Positions 26,493-36,627 of a stretch of 64,000 nucleotides of DNA are shown one piece after another. Both the position numbers and the translations under genes were made by a program. The stretch comes from Bacillota bacterium (GTDB taxonomy: Bacteria; Bacillota; Clostridia; Acetivibrionales; Acetivibrionaceae), in contig JAEZUI010000264.1 in assembly GCA_023421115.1 (NCBI GenBank), positions 75,680 through 139,679 of the forward strand, given 5' to 3'. Every line of letters begins with the position of its first letter. The first letter of the stretch is position 1. The notes under the pieces are model-generated. The model was not told the origin of the DNA and did no database searches. It saw only the letters and a list, made by a program, of their open reading frames with translations.

Positions 26493-28085
26493 TCAGCCCA
26501 GATACCTAAAATCAGCCCAAAAATCTTTTACCTTTACTTTCAAATTTCTACATACATACACTGGAATAAATGTGTTGTAAGGCATAGTATACTCACTGAT
26601 TATGATATCTTTCTGACTCACCTCATCAAAGTACAATTTTAGAGTTTGTTCAGGTACACCTATAGATATCATAACTTCACCCGAAAAATCACCAGGGCCC
26701 CATAAATAGTAGGTTAAATGGCCGCTCATTGCATTTGGAAGTCCATATTTTTTACCTAATAGGTCAATTGCTCCGGCTGCTCCATAATATCCGGCAAAAA
26801 TTCTGCATTTATTTCTATCAACTTCAGGAAGCCCCTGATATACTTTATTGACAGTATAGACCATATTATCCCATCCAAACCTGTCTGCAAGAGTTTGAGG
26901 AAAGCACGCTTTTGGGAGTTTGTCGAATGTAACAGATTTGTTAATCATACCAAACATATTGAAATAAACTGTAAGTTGATCAGGGGATAATATCGGAATG
27001 GCTGCAGGTGCTAAAGCAAGGCCTGTAATTAAAATGTATGATACAAACGAAATCTTAAGTGCTTTTCTATTCTTTATTGCCAGTTTCTCTTCAAGAAATA
27101 CTGCACCAGCTGAATATAAAGGAATAAACAAGGCTGATAACATATAGCTTTTTGCATCTAATAAAAATAAAACAAGTAAAGATACAAAAAACATAACTCC
27201 AAAGAATCTTAAATACTTTTGCGTTTTATCAAAAACAATTTTATATATACCTGATAACCATAAAGGTAATGTGAACGGATTCATAATAATAATAATATTT
27301 ATCAAATACTCAATTATTGAAGCTTTATAAGTCCTGACTGCTTTATACGTAGTCCAGTAATCCAAGGTAGGCCATCCGTTAACCAGCTGCCAAATAATAT
27401 AAGGTGATATTATGATAAGAAATGCGCCAAGACCAAACCACGGCCACTTGGAATTAAGATGCGTACTGTGTTTAAATAAAATTAATGCAATCAAAAATCC
27501 GAGGCCATAAAATAAAATGGTAGTCTTAGTCATTACAGCTAAACCTGCTGTCAAGCCAAGCGGTATCCAGAGCCTTCTATTTTCAGACTTAATAAATCTA
27601 ATAAGGAAAAACAAAAAAACAGATAAAATCAACTGATCGAAACCATCATAGGCAAAAAACGAATTCATGGTTAACCATACAGGAGCAGCTATAAATGCAA
27701 GTCCTGAAACACACGCTGCAAAGAGCTTACCTCCCATTTCTCTTGTTATCATACATACAAAAGTAACGGTAGCAGCTCCTGCCATAGCAGGTATAATGTG
27801 TAATGCAAAAAGTGATTCCCCAAATATGTTTCTGCTAACAGCCAGTATAGCAGGAACAATTGGCGGCAGATCTACATATCCGAAAGCTAGATGCTTGCTT
27901 AGGGCAAGAGTATATAATTCATCAATAAAGTAACCATAACCATTCGCAGTTAAAATATGTACGATGAATTTAAGTAAAACCAATGCTATAACCACAATTT
28001 TGAATTTATCTTCTTTATAACCATTGTTGTCTTTAAATTTCTTAAAATTATCTATTCCTTGTAAAACTAGTTTTTTGGTCATCAT
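26493..28085 (-). CDS. GT39-family membrane glycosyltransferase (ArnT/PMT-like)
   Basis: This 530-residue polytopic protein has about ten TM helices and the GT-C signature near the N terminus: GYFIDELYTLALSKHLAFGYVDLPP, with the acidic pair (DE) of the first extracytoplasmic loop that serves as catalytic base in dolichyl/undecaprenyl-phosphate mannosyl- and arabinosyl-transferases. Helices with HIIPAMAGAATV, MTKTTILFYGLGFLIAL and a soluble C-terminal domain (about 380-530) follow. It should move a sugar from a lipid-linked donor to protein, lipid or wall polymer outside the membrane. AGAGGT precedes the paired ATG. Acceptor unknown; nearby surface proteins are only circumstantial candidates. 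Confidence 0.85.
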   Translation of the reverse strand: MMTKKLVLQGIDNFKKFKDNNGYKEDKFKIVVIALVLLKFIVHILTANGYGYFIDELYTLALSKHLAFGYVDLPPIVPAILAVSRNIFGESLFALHIIPAMAGAATVTFVCMITREMGGKLFAACVSGLAFIAAPVWLTMNSFFAYDGFDQLILSVFLFFLIRFIKSENRRLWIPLGLTAGLAVMTKTTILFYGLGFLIALILFKHSTHLNSKWPWFGLGAFLIIISPYIIWQLVNGWPTLDYWTTYKAVRTYKASIIEYLINIIIIMNPFTLPLWLSGIYKIVFDKTQKYLRFFGVMFFVSLLVLFLLDAKSYMLSALFIPLYSAGAVFLEEKLAIKNRKALKISFVSYILITGLALAPAAIPILSPDQLTVYFNMFGMINKSVTFDKLPKACFPQTLADRFGWDNMVYTVNKVYQGLPEVDRNKCRIFAGYYGAAGAIDLLGKKYGLPNAMSGHLTYYLWGPGDFSGEVMISIGVPEQTLKLYFDEVSQKDIIISEYTMPYNTFIPVYVCRNLKVKVKDFWADFRYLG

Positions 28086-28137
28086 AGATACCTCTTTATT
28101 TAATCGCTATGGTAATAATTCATTTGCATACTATTGC

Positions 28138-28314
28138 CTATTTATAAAGCCCTGCACTGCCTTCTTCAATGTCTATTTGTCCTATGATTATCATTGAGTT
28201 TCTTGGTGCAGTCGTTCTGATATTATAATCATTTCATGTATCTACATTAAATGAAACGTGATCAATACATTTTTCCAATACCGTACCGCCTGAGATTGTG
28301 ACTTTGTATGACAT
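28138..28314 (-). pseudogene. Remnant of a small secreted/tube-like protein gene with internal stop
   Basis: Reading from ATG 28314 (GGGGGG site upstream) gives MSYKVTISGGTVLEKCIDHV and a few more residues, then TGA at codon 27, then NDYNIRTTAPRNSMIIIGQI in the same frame to a stop at codon 59. The residues on both sides of the TGA read as one continuous protein, so the stop looks like a point mutation. The opening resembles clostridial Hcp-like/tail-tube-like proteins that I recall only loosely, so the family is not asserted. Intact relatives would be longer; the 3' end is missing. Confidence 0.5.
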
Positions 28315-28636
28315 TTATAGCCCCCCATTTATGCAATTAAAAGTCACTGACATTTTATCAAACTGGGGGATTTATGCAAGCTTGATTAATAGACATGGAA
28401 GGAGGGCAAGTGCTTGAGAATATGTAAATAAGGAGAAATTATTTATTCACATGTTAAGAAGGTCATAATAAGGATTTCTTTCAAAATTTAGTGATAAAGC
28501 CAAAATTTTAAAGGAAATCTATAGTTTTAAAGTTTTTCATCTATAGCGTATATTAAAAGCTTGTATAATTTAATAGTATAGGAATTTGCATTTTAAAAAG
28601 TTCGCCTGAAGGGCGTTAAGTTCATCTTTAATAATT
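28315..28636. other. Non-coding stretch upstream of the MSYKV remnant
   Basis: About 320 AT-rich bases without an ORF. A small GC stem near 28608-28620 (CGCC-loop-GGCG) followed on the minus strand by AACTTTTT could be a weak terminator for the minus-strand gene ending at 28637. Nothing else stands out. Confidence 0.35.
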
Positions 28637-30770
28637 TTAATCCAATATTATTTGCGATAGTTCAAATTTACTGACAAAACCATTTTCATAATATACCGTT
28701 AGCGTCCTATAATAGTTAAGTTCAGGGCTTTCCTTATTTCCATAACAAAATTTGTATTCAACAGACGCATCACCTGAAAAACCTTTGTCAGGCTTTCCAT
28801 AAAGCTCTTCTACCTTTTTTATGGAATCTCCAACCTTTAAACCTCTTTTTGTCTTGTACTTATCTGTGGATACTTCTATACCAACCACCTCAGAACAAAA
28901 TTCAAATAATTTAACTCCTTTATACTCTATACTGCTATTATAATCATTTATTAAATCTTCTGTTTTACCCCCTAAAGCCTCATATGCGTCACCCATTGAC
29001 ATACCTAATGCCGGTCCATTTACAAGGCATCCATCATCCTCAAAAATTGGTTCAATATCAACCGGTTCATCCTTATCGTATTTAACTTTAATTTTTGCAT
29101 CAACCAATTTAAACTCATCTTTGTGTGGTTCAAGGTAAAAATCTACGACTGCAACATCATTGAGCATAACTTCATTGAACTCACTGTTTTCATCTGGCGG
29201 CCCAAAGTAGTACTCAATAATTTTCATGTTAATTGTAGAACTATTTTTAATCCTGTACTTGCCTTTATAGTTTACTATTTCCCAATCATTACTAATAACA
29301 ATCAGGTCATTTTTATCTTTAACATCTTTCATGTTATAAAAAACCCTCTTAGGCATCATTGACTCTGCTGATAATTTGAAATCACCTGAATTGGCCTTTA
29401 TATTAAGCTTTCTATCATTTAAGATTGCCTGAATACTCTTATTATATTGCCTTGAATTTGATGTGCTATACAAGGCTTTCATTTCACCGTTTTTTACGGT
29501 CAGAAGTTCTCTTAGTATAGTTCCATCATCCCTCGAACCATAAAGGTATAGTTCATTTTTAATGTCATTGTTAATATCATATGTGCTCCAATCATCAATT
29601 GACTGGTAATTTAAGCTGAAGTGTTTTATAAACTTGTTGCAGTCTGAGTTAAAAACAGATAAAAAGTATCTATAATCCATTTCATATAATACTAGGGTTT
29701 CCAAACCATCATTATCCAAGAAATCGCAAGTTAATTTTTTAATACTCTCCTGGTCAATTATCTCATTGCCTATAAAAACATCATACCTCTCATTACTACC
29801 GGCTTTCAAAAGAAGTCCTGTGTCATACAAGTACTCTTTGCCCATAAAGCCATCTCTCATAGTATATGAATTCCCGAATTTATGTAGAAGCTCACTTAAG
29901 CTTACATTTCCCATTGGGAGTAAATCTTCGTATATATATTTATTTCCCGTAGGGCTTACAACAGCTGGTATTCCTCTCTCATGAAGAGTGTAATAGGAAT
30001 CGGTTTCAGAAGAATATAGTAGTCTGCATTTCCATGAACTAATGAGTGAATTATCACTGGCAGAATAAATTTTAAAATTGCAGAAACCGTAGCTTTCATC
30101 GTCTTTAGCATCTCCAGACCAATATATCTGGTCAAGATTTGTACCAATATACTGCTTTCCAATATCAACCATTACTCCATTTTCATTTCTTATGAAATGT
30201 CCCATATCAACAGCTATCTGGATATTTAAATTCTTCTTTTTGAGATTATCATTAATAAGCTCTATCTTTGCGTATTTGGGCCCATAAGCTTGATAGCCTT
30301 TTACCCAGTTAAAAGTAATATCCCCATTATCAATTGGATTTTTATACTCATAAATATATTGAGCCATGGAACCTATGTCAGAAAAATTCAGCTTTTTATT
30401 CGGTTCTTCTGTTAAAAAACAATCCTCAAAGGATATATAATCACACTTAAAATTCCGTATTCCTACATTTTGCGGTGAGAACTCAGTATTCTTAAATACA
30501 AAATCATTACATTTATATAGATCCATTAGTGTGGAAGATCAATCAATAATTGTTGAATTCTTCACCTCGACATTTTGCGTATTGTCACAAACCAGTATTA
30601 CGTTCAGGCCCATCTTCAGCTGTAGGCTCAACCTTGTTATCAATTTCGTTTTCTACAATCAGCTTATTGTTTGTACCTGTCGGTGGTATATTTTTATTAA
30701 TTTCATTCGATTGGCATGAAGCCATTAAAAATGATAGCATAAAAACTAAAACAATATATTTTTTGACCAC
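28637..30770 (-). pseudogene. Broken lipoprotein gene (frameshift plus nonsense codon near the 5' end)
   Basis: The minus-strand ORF 30770-30585 encodes a lipoprotein signal (MLSFLMASCQS) and a polar linker, then stops. The main 629-residue ORF (30526-28637) has no signal and no site at its ATG. Its frame stays coherent upstream: codons from 30586 read DNTQNVEVKNSTIID, then TGA (30539-30541), then SSTLMDLYKCND. One frameshift near 30587 and one TGA thus split a single ancestral lipoprotein of about 690 residues. The N-terminal part has short repeats of the type NVEVKNSTI / NDFVFKNTEF / DYISFEDCFL, like parallel beta-helix rungs. The C-terminal half (GLKVGDSIKKVEELYGKPDKGF) resembles small repeat units seen in secreted clostridial proteins. 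The downstream body could still be made but would not be exported. Confidence 0.7.
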
Positions 30771-31736
30771 TTAACTATTCCCCCTTAATCTCTGCTATTA
30801 CCATTATAAACCTAGTTAATCGTTGTTGCCAGATATTAATAATCATATGTTTTATACCTGATAGTCACGTTTTTTATTATACAATATGACTTTAGTCATA
30901 TTTTCAATTTAAGAAAGTGCTCTTTGACTTAATTTATGTACCCATAATATTTTAATATTATTGTATATTTTAGATGAATAAGATAAGATCTATGAAGCCA
31001 TACTTGCCGTTTTTAACTACTTATAAAAAGTTTGATGAAAAGTTTTGAAATAATAAGTCATTTCTTAAGCTGCTATATGGTATTATGGATTTTCTTGTTT
31101 CACTTTTTATTGTATAAAGGTTTGAATTAAATTATAATTTTTTTCCGTCATGTTCCACAGTATACGGAAACTTATCTATACATGATTTATAACGATACAG
31201 AACTTTACCACTCTTATCTTTAATTTTACAAAACTATTGAAATTTATAGTAACTTTTGGTAAAATTATTAAGTCTACTCATTTCAAATTTTATCATCTTT
31301 AGTGTAGTTAATTCATTAGAAATGTAACATCATTTGCTTTGTTTCTGTTTCATGTGTTGCACAGAAATTCTTTTATTGAAGGACTCTTCTTAGCGTGTCT
31401 GACAGAATATCAAATTTCAAAAATTTTGAAGTCTTTTTTTCAACGGGTTTTATGAGAATGGGCAGTACAAGTTTTACTTGTAACTTATGAAAAAAGTATA
31501 AGTGACAACAAAAAATTAAATCGACAGGAGGTTATGCACAAGCATGCGAAAAATAATTTCATTTTTGGTAGCAATGGCTTTGTTGTTCACGACTACGCCA
31601 ATCTGACTATGAAAAATGTCCCTGATATAATTTTATTCTAAGATAGATAGATTTAGGAAGATTTGAGAGAAGCGCCATCATTTCAAATTTTAGCAAATCC
31701 GGTAATCATCAAAACAGAAAAGGAGTGTTCAAAAAT
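30771..31736. other. Long AT-rich leader region upstream of the modular S-layer-type gene
   Basis: Nearly 970 bases carry no full gene. Regulatory signals for the S-layer-type gene should lie here; long untranslated leaders are common for abundant surface proteins. Seen: a palindromic stretch near 31411-31430 (TTTCAAAAATTTTGAA), a short CAAGT/ACTTG inverted repeat around 31469-31481, two near-copies of an ATTTCAAATTTTA(T/G)C motif (about 31283 and 31679), and the small signal-peptide-like ORF at 31544. I found no convincing -35/-10 pair by eye. Confidence 0.45.
31544..31606 (+). pseudogene. Signal-peptide-like 20-codon ORF (truncated secreted-protein remnant)
   Basis: Twelve bases after AGGAGG (31526-31531) an ATG opens MRKIISFLVAMALLFTTTPI and then TGA. 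The peptide is a textbook secretion signal without a mature part. It may be the head of a lost exported protein, or a leader peptide for the gene downstream. Too short to decide. Confidence 0.35.
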
Positions 31737-34700
31737 ATGAGGAATCTCAAAAACCTATCTGCAGCAGTTCTGGTAGTAGCATTGGTGCTTACTTCTATGA
31801 CTGCCGTATTCGCAGCTGATGAAGCTACAGTAGCAAACGCTGATAAGGCTTTAACACTAAAGGATATGGGTCTCTATTCAGGTCAGGATGCAAATGATCC
31901 TAAAGTTGGTTTAGTGGACGCATTGACTACACAGGATTCATTGATTTTTCTAGCTAAATTATTTGGTTACTTTGAGACTGCCAGTGCATTAATAGATGAC
32001 GAAGTAGCAGAAGACTTGGCTAAATTTGATGATGCTGCCAGTATATCAGAATATGCCAAGAAAGTAGTTGCATATTCAGCAGCAAATGGGATTTTGAGCG
32101 GTTCAACACAAGATGGCAAATTCTTTGTAGGAGCTAAGGATACTGTTACAGCTGCAAGATTCGCTACATTTATGCTCAAACAGATGGGTTATTCTGTTGC
32201 AGATTACAAAGAATCAGTTGCTAAGCTTGCAGAAACTAAAGGAAGCAAAGTTGATGCGACTGTAACCGGTGACTTAACCAGAGACGCTGCGGTTGGCGTA
32301 ATGTATGGTGCTCTGACTGCTGAAAAGGCTAGCGGAAAGAAAGTTATCGAAGATATCGTTGGTGACAATGCTGACTTAAGGAAAAAGGCCGAGAGGATTG
32401 GCTTAATAGATCCTCCTCCAACTTCTGACGTAGCTGTTGAATCAGTTAAGGCTTTAAACTGTAAGCAGATAGAAATTGTATTTAATCAGGAAATGGATAG
32501 AGACTTAGTCGAATCTGAGGATTACTATGAGATAAAGGATAAGGGCGATAAAATAATAGAACTTGGTGATAACAGTGCTTCATTAGATTCTGATAACAAA
32601 ACAGTTATTATTACTTTAGATAAAAAAGTTGCTGATATGCTGACTAACTCAACTGAAGCAACAGTAAAAATTAAGAGAAATATCAAGACTAAGAATAATA
32701 AAAGATTAGATAAAGATGCTGTATTTGAAAATGTTGCAGTACAAGATGGTCTTATTCCTACAGTCACAAAGGCTGAAGCTACAGGAGAGAAAAATATAAG
32801 AATCACATTCTCAGAGCCTGTTTATGACAAAGGTGATGATAATTCAATTGCTGAAGCCAACTTTAAGGTCGTAAGCGGAACATATGAATATTATGTTCAA
32901 AAAGCCACTTTGAACAATAATGTTATTAACTTGGTAGTCGGAACAGAATTAGTTGAAGGTCCTATCGATGTTACAGTTAATAACGCAGGTACAAGTGACG
33001 ATAATGCAATTGTTGACTATGCCGGATATGCAGTATTCAAGGCTAAAACAACATTTAACTATGTTAAGGATACATCTGTATCGGTCGTTACTGTAAAATC
33101 AGCAAAGGAAGACAGAGTTGTTCTTGGTTTTTCGAAGCCGATCAAGGGTACAAACATCAAGCTATATCATACAACAAAAAACGATGCATCCAAAATGGCA
33201 ACAGCTACAACGACTGACTATGTAGATGAGATCATATTTACATATGACTCGGATACGATAACGAAATTACCAGATGGAAATATTTCACTTTACCTGATAA
33301 ACAGCAATGATAATGATAATGATAAGTTGGTTGATGCTTATGGTATAAAGGTACCAGACCAGACACTTACTTGTACAGTTGTAATTGATAAAACTCCTCC
33401 TGTTTTTGTCTCTGGCGATTTTGATAAAGACGAAAGTATTGAGTTATTATTTGATGAAAAGCTTGATAAAGAATATGCAAAAAAGGCGGAAAACTATGAA
33501 GTAAATAAGGTTAAAGACAATACAGTGATATCTTTCTTACCTAAAATAGAAGATAAAAAAGAGGAAGTAGTTACACTGGTAGCAAATCCTAAGTTAGATG
33601 ATAATACTGAATATCAGGTGACAATTAAAAAGGCACGGGATATTTATAGAAACGAAATTACAAAGAATTACACTTATACTTTCACGACCGGGGATTACAA
33701 GCATCCAAAGGTAATTGATGATCCAAATATTTATCCGCATTGTTCTGCACTAGCTCAAAAGGGTGAAATTACAATTGTATACTCTGAACCTATGAATGAA
33801 GCGCAAATGCTTGATAAAGCAAACTATATGGTATCAATTGATGAAGGTAAAAACTATAAGGTTTTAGGTGATGATGATTCAATTACTATGGTTAATGATA
33901 AGACAATTACAATTTATGTTAAGGAACTTAAGAATAAGAATGATCCAACTATCAGGCCTTATGTAAAGATAGCTGCAATCATGGATCTTTCAGGAAAGAG
34001 ATTGTATGGTCGTATTGATGCTTACACTGTTGAAAATATCGGGGTAGAGCCGGTGATCGTAACAGTTAAATCAGCAAAGGAAAAACAAGTTGTTCTAAGT
34101 TTTTCGAAGCCAGTCAAGGGTTCAAACATCAAGTTATACCATACAGATAAAAACAATGAAGCCAACAAGGCAATAGCTGACGCGGCAAACTATGTAAATG
34201 AGATCACATTTACATTTGGCTCGAAATTACCAATTGGAAAACTTGACCTTTACCTGGTAAACAGCACAACTGCTAATGAAATGCTAATTGATCGTAATGA
34301 TATAAAAGTGCCAGACCAGTCTCTTACTTGTAATGTTGAAGGAATACCAGCGAAGGTAACAGTTAAATCAGCAAAGGGAAACACAGTTGTTCTTAGTTTT
34401 TCGAAACCGGTCAAAGGTTCTAATATAATGCTATCTTATAACAATGAATTATACAGGGCAGATGCTACAAGGACTTATTATACAAATGAGATCGAATTTA
34501 GATTTAACAATTCGTTGCCACTTGGAGAACTTAAACTTTACCTGGTAAACAGCGAGATCGAAGACGAAAGGTTAGTTGACAATGAAGGTGTATTTGTGCC
34601 GGACCAGACTCTCAGTGGTGTTGTTGAGGTAATACCATCCCCATCCCCTTCCCCAGCTTCAACCTCCCGGACTGAAACGGATAATACTCCTCCTGCTGTT

Positions 34701-36353
34701 ATTAGTTGCACAGTAAATAGCAATGAGAGTATTACGATAACATTTAGTGAAAGACTTAATATGGCAACTGCAACAGATTCGGCCAGCTATGTAGTGAAGA
34801 AGTCTTCAGAAAGTGAAGAAATACCTTTGTCAGCTACAATAGATGAGTCAAGGAAATCAGTTGAACTAAATTTCCATTTTGAATTAGAATATAATACTAA
34901 ATATCAGTTGTTGATCAAAAAGTACAAAGATACATCTGGAAACGAAAATAAATCTGACTATGAATATAATTTCACCACCTCAGATCATACTGCTCCTAAG
35001 GTTACTAAATGCACAGTAAACAGGAATGAAAGTATCACGATAGTATTTGATGAAAAACTTGATGAAGATACTGCAACTAATCCAAACAGTTATGTAGTAA
35101 AGAAACTTCCAGGCGGTGAAAGAGTATCTTTGTCAGCTGCAATAGATGAAGCAATGACATCAGTGGAGCTAAGTTTCGATACTAAATTAGAAGATAATAG
35201 TGATTATCAGTTGTTGATCAAAAAGTATAAAGATACTTCTGGAAACGAAAATGCATCCGATTATGTATTTGATTTCACCACCTTGGAATCTATACCTCCG
35301 GAGGTAATAAATAACCCAGAGGATGATTATGATTGCTTTTTAGTAGTTGAAAAGGGTAAGATTTCCATAAATTACTCTGAAGCTATGAATGAAACACAAA
35401 TGCTTGATAAGGGAAACTATCAGGTATCGATTGATCAGGGTCTGAATTATATGGCTCTAGGTGATGATGATTCAATTACAAAGGTTGATGATAGGAGAGT
35501 TCTGATTTATGTCAAGGAACTTGAGGGTACATATTTAATTCCTTATGTAAAGATAGCTCCAATCGAGGATCTTGCAGGAAATAAATTGTATGATAGTGAT
35601 GAGCCTTACATTATTGAAAATATTGAACCGGAAAATGTTCATGTTGAAGAAGCTCAATTAATTGCTAAGAATAAGATCAAGCTTGTATTCAACAAGAAGA
35701 TGGGAAGTTTTAATTTGGGTGATTTTGAAATTCTCTCAACAACCCCGGGTGAAATTAGTTTTTCAGCTTGTGAATCAAATACTGTTAATTCTGATGGAAA
35801 AACAGAAGTGGTTTTGATTCTGAACAAAGATTTGACTACTGATGCTAAAGATGAGTCAGGTACTTGGGTTGAGATTACTACTGTTCCTACAATATCTTCA
35901 GAGTCGGAATTGGGTAGTAAGTTGCTACCTTATTTCAGTTTTCTTGATGACAAGCTAACTCCTGAAATTGTTATGTGGGATCATGATAATGATGAATCAA
36001 CTCCTGAAGTTGCTAAGGTTATAGCTAGTGGAGATATTGCTAATCCTCAATATTATGGCGATGACTACAGTGTTCCATCGGGTTTTTTCGGTATTATAAC
36101 GATTTTTTTCTCAGAAACTATTGATGTATCAACTCTTACAGTAGATACATTCAACGTAGATGGTTTCACAATAACTGGTATAACAGTTCATGCTGAAGCC
36201 AAGACTGTAGTTCTTGCAGTTACAGTTCACACTGCCCATGCATCTGTTAAGACAACTGTAACTCAAGTTTCAGAAATACATGATTTAGCTGGCAATGCAT
36301 TAGCTACTGCTGCAACATGGGAAGTTACGTTGGATGAAAGGCATACCAACTAG
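31737..36353 (+). CDS. Modular S-layer-type protein (N-terminal SLH region, repeated Ig-like modules)
   Basis: ATG 31737 follows AGGAG by 11 bases; the GTG at 31725 overlaps that site. The 1,538 residues start with a signal peptide ending AVFA-AD, then degenerate SLH motifs to about residue 215 (YAKKVVAYSAANGILSG and FVGAKDTVTAARFATFMLKQMGYS are the clearest). The rest is built of Ig-like modules of three kinds. A (VTVKSAK..RVVL.FSKP) starts near nt 33087, 34069 and 34356. B (SWM/Big_5-like, ESI.I.FDEKL) starts near 33397, 34687 and 34990. C (EPMNEAQMLDKANYMVSID) starts near 33700 and 35300. The order A-B-C-A-A-B-B-C indicates block duplication. A Pro/Ser linker lies near 34635-34670. It should be wall-anchored through the SLH region. 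A non-coding leader of about 960 bases precedes it. Confidence 0.9.
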   Translation: MRNLKNLSAAVLVVALVLTSMTAVFAADEATVANADKALTLKDMGLYSGQDANDPKVGLVDALTTQDSLIFLAKLFGYFETASALIDDEVAEDLAKFDDAASISEYAKKVVAYSAANGILSGSTQDGKFFVGAKDTVTAARFATFMLKQMGYSVADYKESVAKLAETKGSKVDATVTGDLTRDAAVGVMYGALTAEKASGKKVIEDIVGDNADLRKKAERIGLIDPPPTSDVAVESVKALNCKQIEIVFNQEMDRDLVESEDYYEIKDKGDKIIELGDNSASLDSDNKTVIITLDKKVADMLTNSTEATVKIKRNIKTKNNKRLDKDAVFENVAVQDGLIPTVTKAEATGEKNIRITFSEPVYDKGDDNSIAEANFKVVSGTYEYYVQKATLNNNVINLVVGTELVEGPIDVTVNNAGTSDDNAIVDYAGYAVFKAKTTFNYVKDTSVSVVTVKSAKEDRVVLGFSKPIKGTNIKLYHTTKNDASKMATATTTDYVDEIIFTYDSDTITKLPDGNISLYLINSNDNDNDKLVDAYGIKVPDQTLTCTVVIDKTPPVFVSGDFDKDESIELLFDEKLDKEYAKKAENYEVNKVKDNTVISFLPKIEDKKEEVVTLVANPKLDDNTEYQVTIKKARDIYRNEITKNYTYTFTTGDYKHPKVIDDPNIYPHCSALAQKGEITIVYSEPMNEAQMLDKANYMVSIDEGKNYKVLGDDDSITMVNDKTITIYVKELKNKNDPTIRPYVKIAAIMDLSGKRLYGRIDAYTVENIGVEPVIVTVKSAKEKQVVLSFSKPVKGSNIKLYHTDKNNEANKAIADAANYVNEITFTFGSKLPIGKLDLYLVNSTTANEMLIDRNDIKVPDQSLTCNVEGIPAKVTVKSAKGNTVVLSFSKPVKGSNIMLSYNNELYRADATRTYYTNEIEFRFNNSLPLGELKLYLVNSEIEDERLVDNEGVFVPDQTLSGVVEVIPSPSPSPASTSRTETDNTPPAVISCTVNSNESITITFSERLNMATATDSASYVVKKSSESEEIPLSATIDESRKSVELNFHFELEYNTKYQLLIKKYKDTSGNENKSDYEYNFTTSDHTAPKVTKCTVNRNESITIVFDEKLDEDTATNPNSYVVKKLPGGERVSLSAAIDEAMTSVELSFDTKLEDNSDYQLLIKKYKDTSGNENASDYVFDFTTLESIPPEVINNPEDDYDCFLVVEKGKISINYSEAMNETQMLDKGNYQVSIDQGLNYMALGDDDSITKVDDRRVLIYVKELEGTYLIPYVKIAPIEDLAGNKLYDSDEPYIIENIEPENVHVEEAQLIAKNKIKLVFNKKMGSFNLGDFEILSTTPGEISFSACESNTVNSDGKTEVVLILNKDLTTDAKDESGTWVEITTVPTISSESELGSKLLPYFSFLDDKLTPEIVMWDHDNDESTPEVAKVIASGDIANPQYYGDDYSVPSGFFGIITIFFSETIDVSTLTVDTFNVDGFTITGITVHAEAKTVVLAVTVHTAHASVKTTVTQVSEIHDLAGNALATAATWEVTLDERHTN

Positions 36354-36360
36354 AATTAGC

Positions 36361-36430
36361 GGGGTCAGGTTTGATATATTCCCTTATTGCTATCCAGAAA
36401 TCAATAAGAGAATATTTCAAGCCTGACCCC
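36361..36430. repeat. REP-like imperfect inverted repeat (29-bp arms, 12-nt loop)
   Basis: Arms 36361-36389 and 36402-36430 pair at 26 of 29 positions; the outer ends read GGGGTCAGG/CCTGACCCC. It begins seven bases after the S-layer-type stop codon. There is no T tract, so it is better explained as a REP/MITE-like mobile hairpin than as a plain terminator, though it may also protect or end the mRNA. Confidence 0.75.
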
Positions 36431-36627
36431 GTCAATTATTTGGTCACTATATTTTTCATCGTCGTTCTCTTTAAAAACCCTATAGCGAAGTGACATTCGA
36501 AAGTTTTGCCATAATCCTTTTCATGATTCCATCTTACACGTTAATTTCATCAGTTATTTTGATCTGTGCGATTTTGTTCCTGATTTCCTGTATACTTGCA
36601 AGCACAGGTTCAACTCTCTGGCCGACC

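Noticed and set aside
28235..30541. TGA recoding (read-through or selenocysteine) in the two genes with internal TGA
   Set aside because: One of the genes also has a frameshift and the other lacks its 3' end, so decay explains both better; no SECIS-like hairpin was noticed.
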